NCBI GenBank assembly: GCA_030065615.1
Contig: JASJDR010000065.1
Location: 1 to 44,833, forward strand
Direction of reading: 5' to 3'
DNA: 44,833 nt
Source of the DNA: Xenococcus sp. MO_188.B8
GTDB lineage: Bacteria > Cyanobacteriota > Cyanobacteriia > Cyanobacteriales > Xenococcaceae
Part shown: positions 26,424 to 35,872 of the stretch, piece after piece
How the letters are laid out: every line of letters starts with the position of its first letter
How positions within the stretch are numbered: position 1 is the stretch's first letter
Program-made: the position numbers and the translations under genes
The notes under the pieces: generated by a model
Seen by the model: only the letters and a program-made list of their open reading frames with translations
Database searches by the model: none
What the model was told of the DNA's origin: nothing

Positions 26424-28358
26424 ATGAAACTTATTTTTCGAATATTAATAAGATTTTCTTGTACTTTAGCCATTGCTATTATCCTAGCTTCATATGCCTG
26501 CTATCGTAGTTATCAAAGTTATTGGAATCAGACAATCAGAAAAGTTCAAACTATTGATTTTAATATTCTTGCCCATACTCTGCCGACAAAATTATCTTAT
26601 GTGTTAATAAATAACGATTTAGAAGAATTGCAACGTACTCTTAATAGTAACTATGGTTATTTTGGATTAGTTGTTACTAACTGTTTAAGTGTAGAAAAAC
26701 TATGTCCTCATCAGAAGATTATCCATTCTACGGATTCACAAGATGAATGGAAAAAACGACTAAATGTTGAAAGTCTAACAGAAAATATTCCCTATAGTAT
26801 TTTACGTAATCCACCTCCTTTACTCACAGAATTCCAATACAATTCTTCTCGTGACGAAAATCCTAATACAATAGGAAATGTCAATCAAGGTCAAGTTATT
26901 GGCAGAGTTTATTATATTAGGGGAATTCCTCCTCAATTTAGTGAAGATATAAGAAACTGGTGGAGTAAGTTTCCTACTAATTTATTTAATGAAAAAAATG
27001 CTGGCAAGTACTATGGCGTAATATCTCTTCTTTTTTTATTGGGAGGATTAGGTTCTTGGGTAACTATTGAAGATTTTTGTTTGAGAAATAGAAAAGAAAA
27101 AAACAAACTGCTTCTGGAAATCAAAGAGGGTCAACGAAAACTAAGAGAACAGGATGAATTGAATGCTAATGATATCAAGAATAAAGACCTTGAAATAAGC
27201 GATCTAAATCATGATTTGCAGCAACAACAAGAAATAGTCGAACAGAAAGAAAGGGAAAAACAAGAAATCAAAAGAGACTATCAGCAATTTCAATTAATAC
27301 ATAGTCAATATAAAAAAGAATTAGAACAAATCATAAATAGCCGAGAAAATGCTATTCAAGCATTGGAAGAACAAAATATTAAGCTTGTAGAGGATCTCGA
27401 ATTAAAACGGCAACGTATAAATCTGGATAAAAGTCAAATTGAAGATTACAAAAAGATTGAAAAAACAATAATCGAAAATAGAAATCAATTAGATTTTCTT
27501 AAACAAGACTTGGCGAAACATAAAGAGAAAATATCAATTAAAGAAAATGAATATATAGCAAAAGAGAGTGAGTACCAAGAAAATATTGCTTTTTTGGAGC
27601 AAGAATCCCAAAGATACAACCAAAAAATTAATTCTCTTGAACAAAGAATTAAAGATAAAAACCACCAACTAAAAAAGCTAGAAAATGAAAGAGATGATTT
27701 ACAAAATCAGATTGCAAATCTTAATGTCCTAAACTTAGATTCAAAAAAAATTCAGCAAGAATTACAGAAATTAAAAGTGGAAGAGATAAATCAATTAAAA
27801 GAAGAAAATGAATATTATAAAAATGAAATTTATGACTTGGAATATGAAAATCATAAATTAGGAAAATGTAATAATATTTATGAACAGGAAATAAATAGAT
27901 TGGAAACAAAAAATATATTTGGGATGACCAAGTTATCTTCAATTAACAATGATATTCAAGGTAGCCATATCATTTCTTTGAATATTACGGAAAAAGATTT
28001 TTATATAGAAGAGAGTAAAGATCTTATTCTTGATATTCTCAAAAAGTCTCTTAATAATCTTCATGAAGATAGTCGTAGACAGCATATAGTCTCAGATATT
28101 ATAAAACATAATCACTCTAATAGTGCAAGAGAAGAAATTAAGCAAAAAACTAAAGATATATTTGGGGACTATAAAAGAATGACTAATGAAAAACGTAAAG
28201 AGTTAGAAAAGATTGGGTTTGAATTTATTTCAGATAGCAATCATTACAAACTTAGGTTTAAAGAAGATCCTCGTTATCAATTCTCTTGTTCTAAAACTCC
28301 TAGTGATCAGCGTTCTGGAAGAAATTTAGTTAGGGAAATTCGTAACAAGCTATTCTAG
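26424..28358 (+). CDS. Membrane-anchored coiled-coil protein with HicA-like C-terminal domain
   Basis: The 644-residue protein has membrane helices at about 7-27 and 196-214 around an extracytoplasmic domain of about 165 residues that contains two cysteines (87 and 94). A very long coiled coil follows (222-497). The C-terminal domain (515-644) holds ITEKDFYIEESKDLILDIL, SRRQHIVSDIIKHN, then LEKIGFEFISDSNHYKLRF and SKTPSDQRSGRNLVREI. The last part resembles the HicA/dsRBD-like fold (a helix, GF, basic strand HYK, then a conserved PSD turn and final helix). Topology suggests an outside sensor linked by a rod to a cytoplasmic nucleic-acid-binding end. This function is inference; I know no characterised homologue. 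Confidence 0.7.
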   Translation: MKLIFRILIRFSCTLAIAIILASYACYRSYQSYWNQTIRKVQTIDFNILAHTLPTKLSYVLINNDLEELQRTLNSNYGYFGLVVTNCLSVEKLCPHQKIIHSTDSQDEWKKRLNVESLTENIPYSILRNPPPLLTEFQYNSSRDENPNTIGNVNQGQVIGRVYYIRGIPPQFSEDIRNWWSKFPTNLFNEKNAGKYYGVISLLFLLGGLGSWVTIEDFCLRNRKEKNKLLLEIKEGQRKLREQDELNANDIKNKDLEISDLNHDLQQQQEIVEQKEREKQEIKRDYQQFQLIHSQYKKELEQIINSRENAIQALEEQNIKLVEDLELKRQRINLDKSQIEDYKKIEKTIIENRNQLDFLKQDLAKHKEKISIKENEYIAKESEYQENIAFLEQESQRYNQKINSLEQRIKDKNHQLKKLENERDDLQNQIANLNVLNLDSKKIQQELQKLKVEEINQLKEENEYYKNEIYDLEYENHKLGKCNNIYEQEINRLETKNIFGMTKLSSINNDIQGSHIISLNITEKDFYIEESKDLILDILKKSLNNLHEDSRRQHIVSDIIKHNHSNSAREEIKQKTKDIFGDYKRMTNEKRKELEKIGFEFISDSNHYKLRFKEDPRYQFSCSKTPSDQRSGRNLVREIRNKLF

Positions 28359-28590
28359 TTAATCAAAAGCCAATGGTAATCATCAAAAGTTTGTTCCACA
28401 TGAGGCTATCACTGGTTATCTGGATCGAATCTTGATCTGACAACTGACAACATTTAACTGGACTTAATTTACTATCAAAATGGGAGTCTTAATTAAAAAC
28501 TTGAACTGGCATTTATGAATGATTTTTGTTAAGTTAGCTTAATTGAGAAACAAACACAAATAAGTTAGCATCTTTATAAATAACCAACTG

Positions 28591-28625
28591 ATAACTGGTA
28601 ACTAATAACTGGTAACTGATAACCC
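28591..28625. repeat. Heptamer repeat before the Ser/Thr kinase gene
   Basis: Five 7-nt units (ATAACTG, GTAACTA, ATAACTG, GTAACTG, ATAACCC) end ten bases before the start codon at 28635. Short tandemly repeated heptamers are typical of cyanobacterial intergenic DNA. The array replaces any clear Shine-Dalgarno sequence. Confidence 0.7.
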
Positions 28626-28634
28626 ATAATCGTA

Positions 28635-30338
28635 ATGCTGCTAAAAGATCGCTATCGCATCCTAGACACTTTAGGAAGGGGAGGTTTTGGAGAAACTTAT
28701 CTTGTAGAAGATATGCATCTACCTTCAAAAAGAAAATGTGTACTTAAACAACTCAACCCTATCGTCAAACAGCCAGAAATTCCTGCCTGGATGAAAGAGC
28801 GATTTCAACGAGAAGCAGCAATTCTCGAAGAGTTAGGAGAAGCAAATAATCAAATTCCTCGTCTTTATGCCTATTTCACCGAACAAGGGAAATTTTATTT
28901 GGTACAAGAATGGATTGAAGGAGAAACCTTAGCTGCAAAACACCAAGCTGAAGGCAATCTTGAATCTTGGCAAGTGCAAAAAATTTTAGTCCAACTGCTT
29001 CCTGTCCTAGATTACTTGCATCAGCGTCGGATTGTACATCGGGATCTCAAACCAGAAAATATTATTCTGCGTCAAAGCGATCACTTACCTGTTTTAATCG
29101 ACTTTGGAGCCGTCAAACAAGCAATGTCGACCACAGCTAATCACAATAACAGTAGTAGCCTATCCATGTCTATTGGCACTCCTGGTTACATGTCTTCAGA
29201 GCAAGCTGCGGGTCGTCCAGGCTATTCTAGCGATCTCTATAGTTTGGGATTGACTGCTATTTTTCTTCTTACAGGAAAAGCTCCTCAAGATTTAGAAACA
29301 GACTGCCATACAGGGGAGATAATTTGGCAAGAATATGCCACTAATCTTCCTTCTAAATTAGTTACAGTATTAGACAAGGCGATCAAATTTCATCCCCGCG
29401 AGCGCTTTAATTCAGCAGCCGAAATGTTATCTGCCCTTAAAAATCCCCATGAATCCAATCCTACAATACAAGTTGCCCCTGCCAGAGTCCAGAATGGCAG
29501 TAACAATAACAATTATGGGGGGACTATAGGATATGAAAATCAGACTGAGCGGCAAACAACTAATAATAATCTGTTAGTCAAAACAGGAATATTTTTACTA
29601 GCCCTAATAGGATTAGGAATCGGGACTTTTGCTGTTGGTTTTACTCTCATTGCGAATCTCTTGACATCTGTTCGGCAACCTTCTCCTCAAGCCAAAGTAG
29701 AACCAGAAAATTCTGAGCGCCAACCCCTTTTATTTCCCAGAACCACAGAAAAACCAGAAACAGCAGAAGATTCTCCAGAACTACGCAAAGACAATTCGGA
29801 AACAGAAGCAGAGAAAACAGAACAAGAAATCGAAATAGCCAAAATTACCGAGGAAAGAAAAGCCGAATCTTTCAAGCAACCACAAACTCCTGAAGTTGTG
29901 ATTCAAAGCCAACCGGCACCACAAACTCCAGCAACCAAGGAGCAACCTCTTTTAACTACAGGTATTTCGGAAACTCAACTAGTGACTACCCTAGGTAAAC
30001 CAACATCCGAAAGGACTGATGGCCGAGATAACAGTCGAGTTTTAGAATATCGTGACTCTACTACAGATCAGGTTAGTTTGCGCTATAAAGCCAATACTTC
30101 GGGAAAAATTTATTACACAGATGTCATTTTAAACTCCTCTGTCAGTCTTGGTGAAATGCAAACAACTCTCAATCAACTTCTAGCTGGCAATAGTTCCGCA
30201 GCTGTAAGAGATAAACTGAGGTCAGTCTATAATCGTACAGTACCATATAGTTTTTTTAAAGTAGGAAATCTAGAAGGTAAAATCCAACGAGATTTTAAAG
30301 ATCGAATTACAATCTCTGTCTGGGAATCCGGCTCATAA
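28635..30338 (+). CDS. Membrane Ser/Thr protein kinase
   Basis: The 567-residue protein has an intact Hanks-type kinase domain (residues 7-270): Gly loop GRGGFGETY (14-22), Lys38, HRDLKPEN with Asp137, DFG at 156-158 and GTPGYMSSEQ. The linker is Asn-rich, a membrane helix spans about 318-342, and a Glu/Pro/Gln-rich stretch follows. The last 110 residues form a mixed domain beginning ISETQLVTTLGKPT, probably on the periplasmic side. This is the Spk kinase class of cyanobacteria. Targets are unknown. It lies 276 bp after the coiled-coil gene on the same strand. Confidence 0.92.
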   Translation: MLLKDRYRILDTLGRGGFGETYLVEDMHLPSKRKCVLKQLNPIVKQPEIPAWMKERFQREAAILEELGEANNQIPRLYAYFTEQGKFYLVQEWIEGETLAAKHQAEGNLESWQVQKILVQLLPVLDYLHQRRIVHRDLKPENIILRQSDHLPVLIDFGAVKQAMSTTANHNNSSSLSMSIGTPGYMSSEQAAGRPGYSSDLYSLGLTAIFLLTGKAPQDLETDCHTGEIIWQEYATNLPSKLVTVLDKAIKFHPRERFNSAAEMLSALKNPHESNPTIQVAPARVQNGSNNNNYGGTIGYENQTERQTTNNNLLVKTGIFLLALIGLGIGTFAVGFTLIANLLTSVRQPSPQAKVEPENSERQPLLFPRTTEKPETAEDSPELRKDNSETEAEKTEQEIEIAKITEERKAESFKQPQTPEVVIQSQPAPQTPATKEQPLLTTGISETQLVTTLGKPTSERTDGRDNSRVLEYRDSTTDQVSLRYKANTSGKIYYTDVILNSSVSLGEMQTTLNQLLAGNSSAAVRDKLRSVYNRTVPYSFFKVGNLEGKIQRDFKDRITISVWESGS

Positions 30339-30498
30339 CTGACATACTTTGAGGTTCACAAAGTTACGTGTTGAGATTGACAATGGAAGCAGAAAGAACA
30401 GCGGTGCAACCTTAGGGATAGAACCAGCCCAATCTAAATTTTGGGAATAAGCACCAAGAGAGGGCAAAAAATGAGGTTTATAATAAGATGATTGATCC

Positions 30499-30927
30499 TT
30501 AGTTTGCTTGCTCTTGAAATAACTCAAAAACTTGACGAGAAAATAATTTTAATTTAGCTTCTATTTCATCTTTCGGTTGATATTCTCCTAATAATTGCCA
30601 ATTTTCTACCGTAGAGAATCGCCAAGCCTGTCCTACGTGACTAAAACCTGCGGTTTCTAAACCAATTAACTTTTCTGTTTTCTCCAAAGGGTCTGTATAA
30701 AAACGAATCTGTAACAAAATGCTATTACATTGAATGCGAGGACTCCAACCAGGGAAGTGAAAGCCAATATCAATCGAATCAGGATCTACGAGTTCCTGTG
30801 TATCGGGGTCATTTTTCCAAGGCTTAAGATCAACTTTGACATCAGGAAATTGGGTTTTAAATAGATTGACCACCGAAGCAATTTTAGTTGTGACATCCAA
30901 TCCTCTAGCTCTTTCTGATGCATTCAA
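30499..30927 (-). CDS. Conserved protein of unknown function, TTG start
   Basis: The frame extends to 30948, but a perfect AGGAGG (30937-30942) lies inside it, exactly 9 nt before the TTG at 30927. I therefore start there, giving about 142 residues beginning NASERARGLDV. No signal peptide or membrane span is seen. The middle is beta-rich with IGFHFPGWSPRIQ and ILLQIRFYTDP, and the end is helical (EIEAKLKLFSRQVFELFQEQ). I recognise it only as a conserved cyanobacterial type. It is convergent with the kinase gene. Confidence 0.65.
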   Translation of the reverse strand: MNASERARGLDVTTKIASVVNLFKTQFPDVKVDLKPWKNDPDTQELVDPDSIDIGFHFPGWSPRIQCNSILLQIRFYTDPLEKTEKLIGLETAGFSHVGQAWRFSTVENWQLLGEYQPKDEIEAKLKLFSRQVFELFQEQAN

Positions 30928-30936
30928 GCTGACTAT

Positions 30937-30942
30937 CCTCCT
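30937..30942 (-). promoter_or_regulatory. Shine-Dalgarno sequence that sets the TTG start at 30927
   Basis: A perfect AGGAGG on the minus strand stands 9 nt before the TTG codon. A longer frame from 30948 would place this site inside the coding region, so it argues for the shorter protein. Confidence 0.6.
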
Positions 30943-31056
30943 ATGCAAGATCCAATATATTCAATATATATTATGGTGAGTTAGATCAAGAAAGTACGTA
31001 AATCTCAAAATATCCTAAGAATTACACTTTTCAACTGATCATTTCCCAAGAAACTA

Positions 31057-33642
31057 CTATGATTGCGAGAGAAGCCAATCAGGAATTTTATCTGCTGGTA
31101 AAGGCTTGGCAAATAAATATCCTTGTCCATATTCGCAATTTAGACCTTCAAGAATAGCTTGTTCTTCCTCTGTTTCAATCCCTTCAGCAATCACATCCAT
31201 TCCTAACTTATGAGCCAGCAAAATAATTGTACTGACAATTTCTAAATTTTTTGTACCTTGATTCATGTTACTGACAAAAGAACGGTCTACTTTCAAAGTA
31301 TCCATCGGAAATTGATGGAGGTAACTAAAAGAAGAAAATCCCGTGCCAAAATCATCCATACTTAACCGAATACCAAGAGCTTTAAGACGGTTCAACATCT
31401 CGATCGCGTCTTGAACATTATCCATCACCATACTTTCTGTAATTTCTAGTTTAAGATTTTGAAAATTTATTTGAGTAATATTTAAAATTTTCTCAATTTT
31501 TTCCACTAAACTATGCTGGTTAAACTGCCGCCCAGAAAGATTTACACTAATAAATAAGTCAGAATATTCAGGAAATTTTTGCTGCCAAAGATACATTTGA
31601 TGACAAGCTTCTTGCAAAATCCATTCTCCTAAGGGAATAATTGCTCCTGTTTCTTCGGCAATAGGAATAAATTCTCCAGGAGAAACAAAACCTTTTGACG
31701 GAGATATCCAGCGAACCAAAGCTTCAAAGCCTGAAATTTTATGGGTTTTTAAAGAAATAATTGGTTGATAATATAATTGAAATTCTTGATTCCTAATCGC
31801 CTGATATAAATCAGTTTCTAATTCCAAACGCATTAAAGCCTGTTGATGCATTTTTTGGTCAAATATTTCATAGCGAATTTTACCTGATGCTTTCGCTTTA
31901 TACATGGCAGTGCGAGCAGAACGAAGAATATTTTCTGCTATAAAATCTTGACTAATATCCTTAATCGCAATGCCGATAGTAACCGAATTAAGAATTTCTC
32001 GATTATTATAATTGAAGGGAACTGTTAGGGTTTCCTGTAATTTATTGGCAATTTTCATCGCTACATTTGGAGCTTCTTTGATTACAGCCGCGATCGCAAA
32101 TTCATCTCCCCCCACTCTAGCTAATAACTCTTCCGCACCTAAATACTCTTGAAGATGTTGCGTCGTAGCCAGCAATAATCGATCTCCTGCTTGATATCCC
32201 AAACCATCATTGATTAATTTAAAACGATCTAAATCTAAACAAAAAACCACAATCGACATCGCCGAATCAGTATAGAGATATTTGTGATTGAGTTTTCTTA
32301 ATTGCTGGGTAAATAAGCTTGCATTCGGCAAAGCAGTTAAAGAGTCATACAATGTATTGTAGACTACCTTATAAGTCCAAATAAGGCTCACAGTTAGAAC
32401 CAAGCTCCCTAGAGCAGGAATCAAAGGAATCCATCCTCCAGCAAAAAAAACAGCCAGACAGATGGCAGTTAAAAGACTAATTCCAGAAAGAGTCACCAGA
32501 GCGATCGATACAGGATGTTTTAACTTTATAGCGATCGCTAATCCTCCCAAAGACCAAGCCCAAATCCATAAAATTTCTATCCCTTCCGACCAAAACCAAA
32601 ATTGAGTCGCTTCCCCCAAGATTAAACTAATAATTTGACTAACCATCTGGGCATGCGCTAAAGCTCCAGGGATAGTCGCTTGTTTTCCTCCATAAGGAGT
32701 CTGAAAGAAGTCTTTGATACTCGAAGCAGTAGTCCCAATAATCACTACTTTGTCTTTAACTAAATCAGAATTGAGTTTCCCCTCCAATACTTCTGTCAAG
32801 CTGATAGTGTTGGCAATCATTGGAGATCGATAATCAATGAGAATTTGCCACCCCAACGCTTCTGTCGGATGCATTTGGTAGCCTCCAGAATTAGCTTGCA
32901 AGCGAGATAAGACAGTATTGCCAATGGTCAAAGAATCTAGTGATTCACTAATTTCGAGATTATTCTCTAACCCGGGTAAATCTTGCAGATACTGCAAACT
33001 CAAACGTAAAGCAAAAGAATATAATTGTCGCTCTCCTAAACGAGCATAGATCAGATTTCTCCGTAAGACCGAATCTTGATCCAAAACTACATCATTAAAT
33101 CCTACTTGTGACGATGACACCACGATTGGCGGTGGAACTCGGTTCTCTCCGTGTCCTAAATATTCAATAGCAATAATATTATCAGCTTTTAATTGCTCGT
33201 ACAAACTTGCCGTTCCAGGAGGATAAGTAATATCCCGATATAAATCGAATCCAATTACTTTGGGTTGATGTTTTTGAATTTCTGCTAATAATTGAGCAAT
33301 CGTTTGATCAGAAATTGGCCAATGCTTTTGATTTTTAATATCGGCATCAGTAATTTCTACTACAAGTAATCTCTCATCAAGACGTTGATCGCGCTTTAAA
33401 CGAACCATTCTGTCATAGGCAAATAACTCTAAAGTCTGTAATCCTCCCCCTTGTTTTAGACCAATTATAATTCCTGTTACCAAGAGGCTAGTACAGAATA
33501 TTGGCAGAGTATATTTCCGAGATATGCTCTGCTTTTTAGATAAGTTGCTATAACTTTTTTCTATAAAAGAACTAACCTTTTTGATTATGTTAAATAACAC
33601 TATAATATACTCAATAAATAATTGAACTTTGCTGCGCCCCAA
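31057..33642 (-). CDS. CHASE2-GGDEF-EAL c-di-GMP signalling protein
   Basis: The 861-residue protein has one N-terminal helix (about 45-63), an extracytoplasmic CHASE2 sensor (about 65-340) and three further helices (about 353-425). The GGDEF domain is intact with GGDEF at 511-515 but no RxxD inhibitory site just upstream. The EAL domain is also intact: EALVRW at 640, NLSGRQF, LKLEITESMV, DDFGTGFSS and VIAEGIETEEE. It may therefore both make and degrade c-di-GMP in response to an unknown signal. It is divergent from the DUF928 gene, and these two families are often neighbours in cyanobacteria. Confidence 0.95.
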   Translation of the reverse strand: MGRSKVQLFIEYIIVLFNIIKKVSSFIEKSYSNLSKKQSISRKYTLPIFCTSLLVTGIIIGLKQGGGLQTLELFAYDRMVRLKRDQRLDERLLVVEITDADIKNQKHWPISDQTIAQLLAEIQKHQPKVIGFDLYRDITYPPGTASLYEQLKADNIIAIEYLGHGENRVPPPIVVSSSQVGFNDVVLDQDSVLRRNLIYARLGERQLYSFALRLSLQYLQDLPGLENNLEISESLDSLTIGNTVLSRLQANSGGYQMHPTEALGWQILIDYRSPMIANTISLTEVLEGKLNSDLVKDKVVIIGTTASSIKDFFQTPYGGKQATIPGALAHAQMVSQIISLILGEATQFWFWSEGIEILWIWAWSLGGLAIAIKLKHPVSIALVTLSGISLLTAICLAVFFAGGWIPLIPALGSLVLTVSLIWTYKVVYNTLYDSLTALPNASLFTQQLRKLNHKYLYTDSAMSIVVFCLDLDRFKLINDGLGYQAGDRLLLATTQHLQEYLGAEELLARVGGDEFAIAAVIKEAPNVAMKIANKLQETLTVPFNYNNREILNSVTIGIAIKDISQDFIAENILRSARTAMYKAKASGKIRYEIFDQKMHQQALMRLELETDLYQAIRNQEFQLYYQPIISLKTHKISGFEALVRWISPSKGFVSPGEFIPIAEETGAIIPLGEWILQEACHQMYLWQQKFPEYSDLFISVNLSGRQFNQHSLVEKIEKILNITQINFQNLKLEITESMVMDNVQDAIEMLNRLKALGIRLSMDDFGTGFSSFSYLHQFPMDTLKVDRSFVSNMNQGTKNLEIVSTIILLAHKLGMDVIAEGIETEEEQAILEGLNCEYGQGYLFAKPLPADKIPDWLLSQS

Positions 33643-33870
33643 AAAATATTATATCTGTAATTTTACGGACTAATTGTCACTAATACAGTTAATATTTTTC
33701 AGTATTTTTTACGTAAATATAGTTGGCAAATTGCAAATATTTATTATATCTTCATTGCCAGATATTCTCTTAATACTAGACATTTTAAATCAAAAAATAT
33801 AACATTGAAGAAATATAAATTAAAAGACCAGTAAACAGTAATCATTCTTAGTAATTTAAACTTGTAAAAA

Positions 33871-34626
33871 ATGATAAACATAAAAATTAAATCGAATAAA
33901 GTTATAAGTATTTGTAGTCTGGCAATAGCTCTCAATTGGGGACTGGGCAGCTTAATTGCGACAGCCCAAGCTCAAGAGGTTACTCAAGCTAATAGCTCAA
34001 AAATCACTGCCAATGATGGTTTACCTTTTCATCGTCGGGATGGAGGAACTCGCGCCGGCAATTGCATTACTAATGGGAATAATTTAATAGCGTTAATACC
34101 AAACAAGAGTGTTAATGTCACTGCATCTATCACACCGAAACTATTTTTCTATCTACCAGCGACTAAACAACAAAAGACCATAGAATTCGTACTTCGAAAT
34201 CAAAACGACCAATTAGTACATGAAGTCTTCCTCCAAACGACTGCTGAGGAAGGAATTATGAATGTGGAGATTCCTCAAGATATCAGCAAGGATTTAGAAC
34301 AATCTGATTCTAGCTACCATTGGTATTTATCCATGATCTGTGATGATCAAAAACGTTCCCATGATTTAGTTTTAGAAGGATGGATTGAGCACGTAGAACT
34401 ACAGCATGCTGTAAAACAAAAACTAAAAAACTCTAGTCCAGTAGAACAGGCAGAATTATATCAACAAGAAGGAGTTTGGTATGATGCCTTATCAGTCTTA
34501 GCAGCAAATTCTAGTCAAGTTATCGACCATTCTGCAATTTCAAAATGGTCTCAAATGCTCGATTTTATCGGTCTATCAGAATTATCGGAACAACCCTTTA
34601 TCGACAGCGAAGTCATTAAAGAATAG
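33871..34626 (+). CDS. DUF928 domain protein, exported
   Basis: The 251-residue protein has a signal peptide (cleavage near AQAQE) and the DUF928 pattern: RRDGGTRAGNC, a run of Ile/Leu/Val strands with LFFYLPA, VEIPQDI, and YHWYLSMICDD followed by a helical tail with EGVWYDALSVLA. The Cys residues of GNC and MICDD are conserved in the family and may form a disulfide. Function is not known. Divergence from a CHASE2 protein is a recurring context and suggests a role with the sensor in the periplasm. Confidence 0.85.
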   Translation: MINIKIKSNKVISICSLAIALNWGLGSLIATAQAQEVTQANSSKITANDGLPFHRRDGGTRAGNCITNGNNLIALIPNKSVNVTASITPKLFFYLPATKQQKTIEFVLRNQNDQLVHEVFLQTTAEEGIMNVEIPQDISKDLEQSDSSYHWYLSMICDDQKRSHDLVLEGWIEHVELQHAVKQKLKNSSPVEQAELYQQEGVWYDALSVLAANSSQVIDHSAISKWSQMLDFIGLSELSEQPFIDSEVIKE

Positions 34627-34635
34627 TCATGCAAC

Positions 34636-35379
34636 TTATTTACCTAAGAGAGCAAGTACCAAAAACTTGGGTAATACTAACATTCTTTTCCAACGCCATG
34701 GTTCTTGATAAAGACGATAAAACCATTCCAAATTATTATTTCTTAACCATAAAGGGGCGCGATTTTTATTGCCTGCCCAAATATCAAAACTCCCACCGAC
34801 TCCAATCCATATAGAATTAGGACATAGATGACGATATTTTTGAATCCAAAGTTCTTGACGGGGTACTCCTAAACCGACAAATATTAAAGGAGGTTGGGCT
34901 TTCTGTAAAATCTTGAGCCATTGTTGTTCTTTTTCCCCAGATAGATAGCCATGTTGCTCCATGATTGAAAGTCTGGGAATTTTTTGTTGCCATTTTTGAG
35001 CTGCGGTTGCGGCGGTTCCTGGAGTACCCCCGTAAAAACAGACTAGGTTAGGATTAGATGTCTTTTCTAGTCTTTGCAGAAGAGATTCTGCTAACTCTAT
35101 CCCTGGACAACGTTGCTGTTTGATGCCACGCAAACGCATGTACAAGATTACTCCTGCACCATCAGGAACTACCAAATTGGCTTGGCGAATAATTGCTGCG
35201 AGCTGAGAATCTTCCTCTGCTAACATAGTCATCTCCGCATTGATAGTTACCACATGGGTTCCTATTCGCTGCCTCAATCTTGCTTCTAGCCAGTCGATAT
35301 AATTGTCAAGTAAATGTACTGGTAAATTAAAAAGGGAGAATATTTGAGGGTCGGGAAGTTTATTATTCAGCTGTAACAT
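34636..35379 (-). CDS. WecG/TagA/CpsF-family glycosyltransferase
   Basis: The 247-residue enzyme belongs to GT26, which transfers a sugar such as N-acetylmannosaminuronate to a lipid-linked acceptor. Conserved segments are TINAEMTMLA, VVPDGAGVILYMR, LVCFYGGTPGTAATAAQ, IFVGLGVPRQELW and GVGGSFDIWAGNKNRAP. The C-terminal NNNLEWFYRLYQEPWRWKR is the usual family end. It probably acts on the cytoplasmic face of the membrane in exopolysaccharide or cell-wall sugar synthesis. It is convergent with the DUF928 gene, 9 bp apart. Confidence 0.93.
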   Translation of the reverse strand: MLQLNNKLPDPQIFSLFNLPVHLLDNYIDWLEARLRQRIGTHVVTINAEMTMLAEEDSQLAAIIRQANLVVPDGAGVILYMRLRGIKQQRCPGIELAESLLQRLEKTSNPNLVCFYGGTPGTAATAAQKWQQKIPRLSIMEQHGYLSGEKEQQWLKILQKAQPPLIFVGLGVPRQELWIQKYRHLCPNSIWIGVGGSFDIWAGNKNRAPLWLRNNNLEWFYRLYQEPWRWKRMLVLPKFLVLALLGK

Positions 35380-35455
35380 TGTAACAAAACTTAATATATT
35401 ATTCTGGCAAAAGATTAAAAATTGGGAGCAGTTTTTCTCGATAATAAGGATTCTT

Positions 35456-35791
35456 TTAGTTTCTTGATTCTAATTGTACAGCTGTTCCTGTCGCTGTAAT
35501 TAAGAAGAGGACTCCTTTTTCGTCCAGGTTCATCGTGCCAGTATCAACTTTAACGCCAATTACACCATGAGCAGCTAACTTTTGAGCTCGCTTTTCTAGC
35601 TTTTTGATAGCTTCTTGTTGTCCTTTTTCAAAAACTTTTTCATAACTACCTGTCCGTCCACCAATTACGTCTCTGATTCCAGCCAAGAAATCCCGCAAAA
35701 TATTGGTGCCATACACAACTTCAGCTGTCACAATTCCCAAATATTTTGTTACTTCATAACCATGAACTGTGTCTGTCGTGGTAATTAACAT
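35456..35791 (-). CDS. YbjQ/UPF0145 (DUF74) family protein
   Basis: The 111-residue protein matches the YbjQ family closely: TTTDTVHGYEVTKYLGIV, VVYGTNILRDFLAGIRD, GGRTGSYEKVF and AAHGVIGVKVDTGTM. The family forms a pentameric dodecin-like fold and is annotated as putative heavy-metal-binding, but its role is unproven. It lies 76 bp upstream of the WecG/TagA gene on the same strand. Confidence 0.92.
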   Translation of the reverse strand: MLITTTDTVHGYEVTKYLGIVTAEVVYGTNILRDFLAGIRDVIGGRTGSYEKVFEKGQQEAIKKLEKRAQKLAAHGVIGVKVDTGTMNLDEKGVLFLITATGTAVQLESRN

Positions 35792-35872
35792 TTAAAGTAA
35801 GATTCCCTCAATGACCTAGGCGGAATGAATATTATCATAACCAAATAAATATAAAAATCAAGATGAAAAAAT

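Noticed and set aside
28577..28625. CRISPR-like short repeats before the kinase
   Set aside because: The units are 7 nt with no spacers, so this is a heptamer satellite, not a CRISPR array.
30333..30527. 64-codon minus-strand frame between the kinase and the unknown protein
   Set aside because: It overlaps both neighbouring genes, has no ribosome-binding site, and I cannot tie it to any family; it may be a repeat-derived frame.
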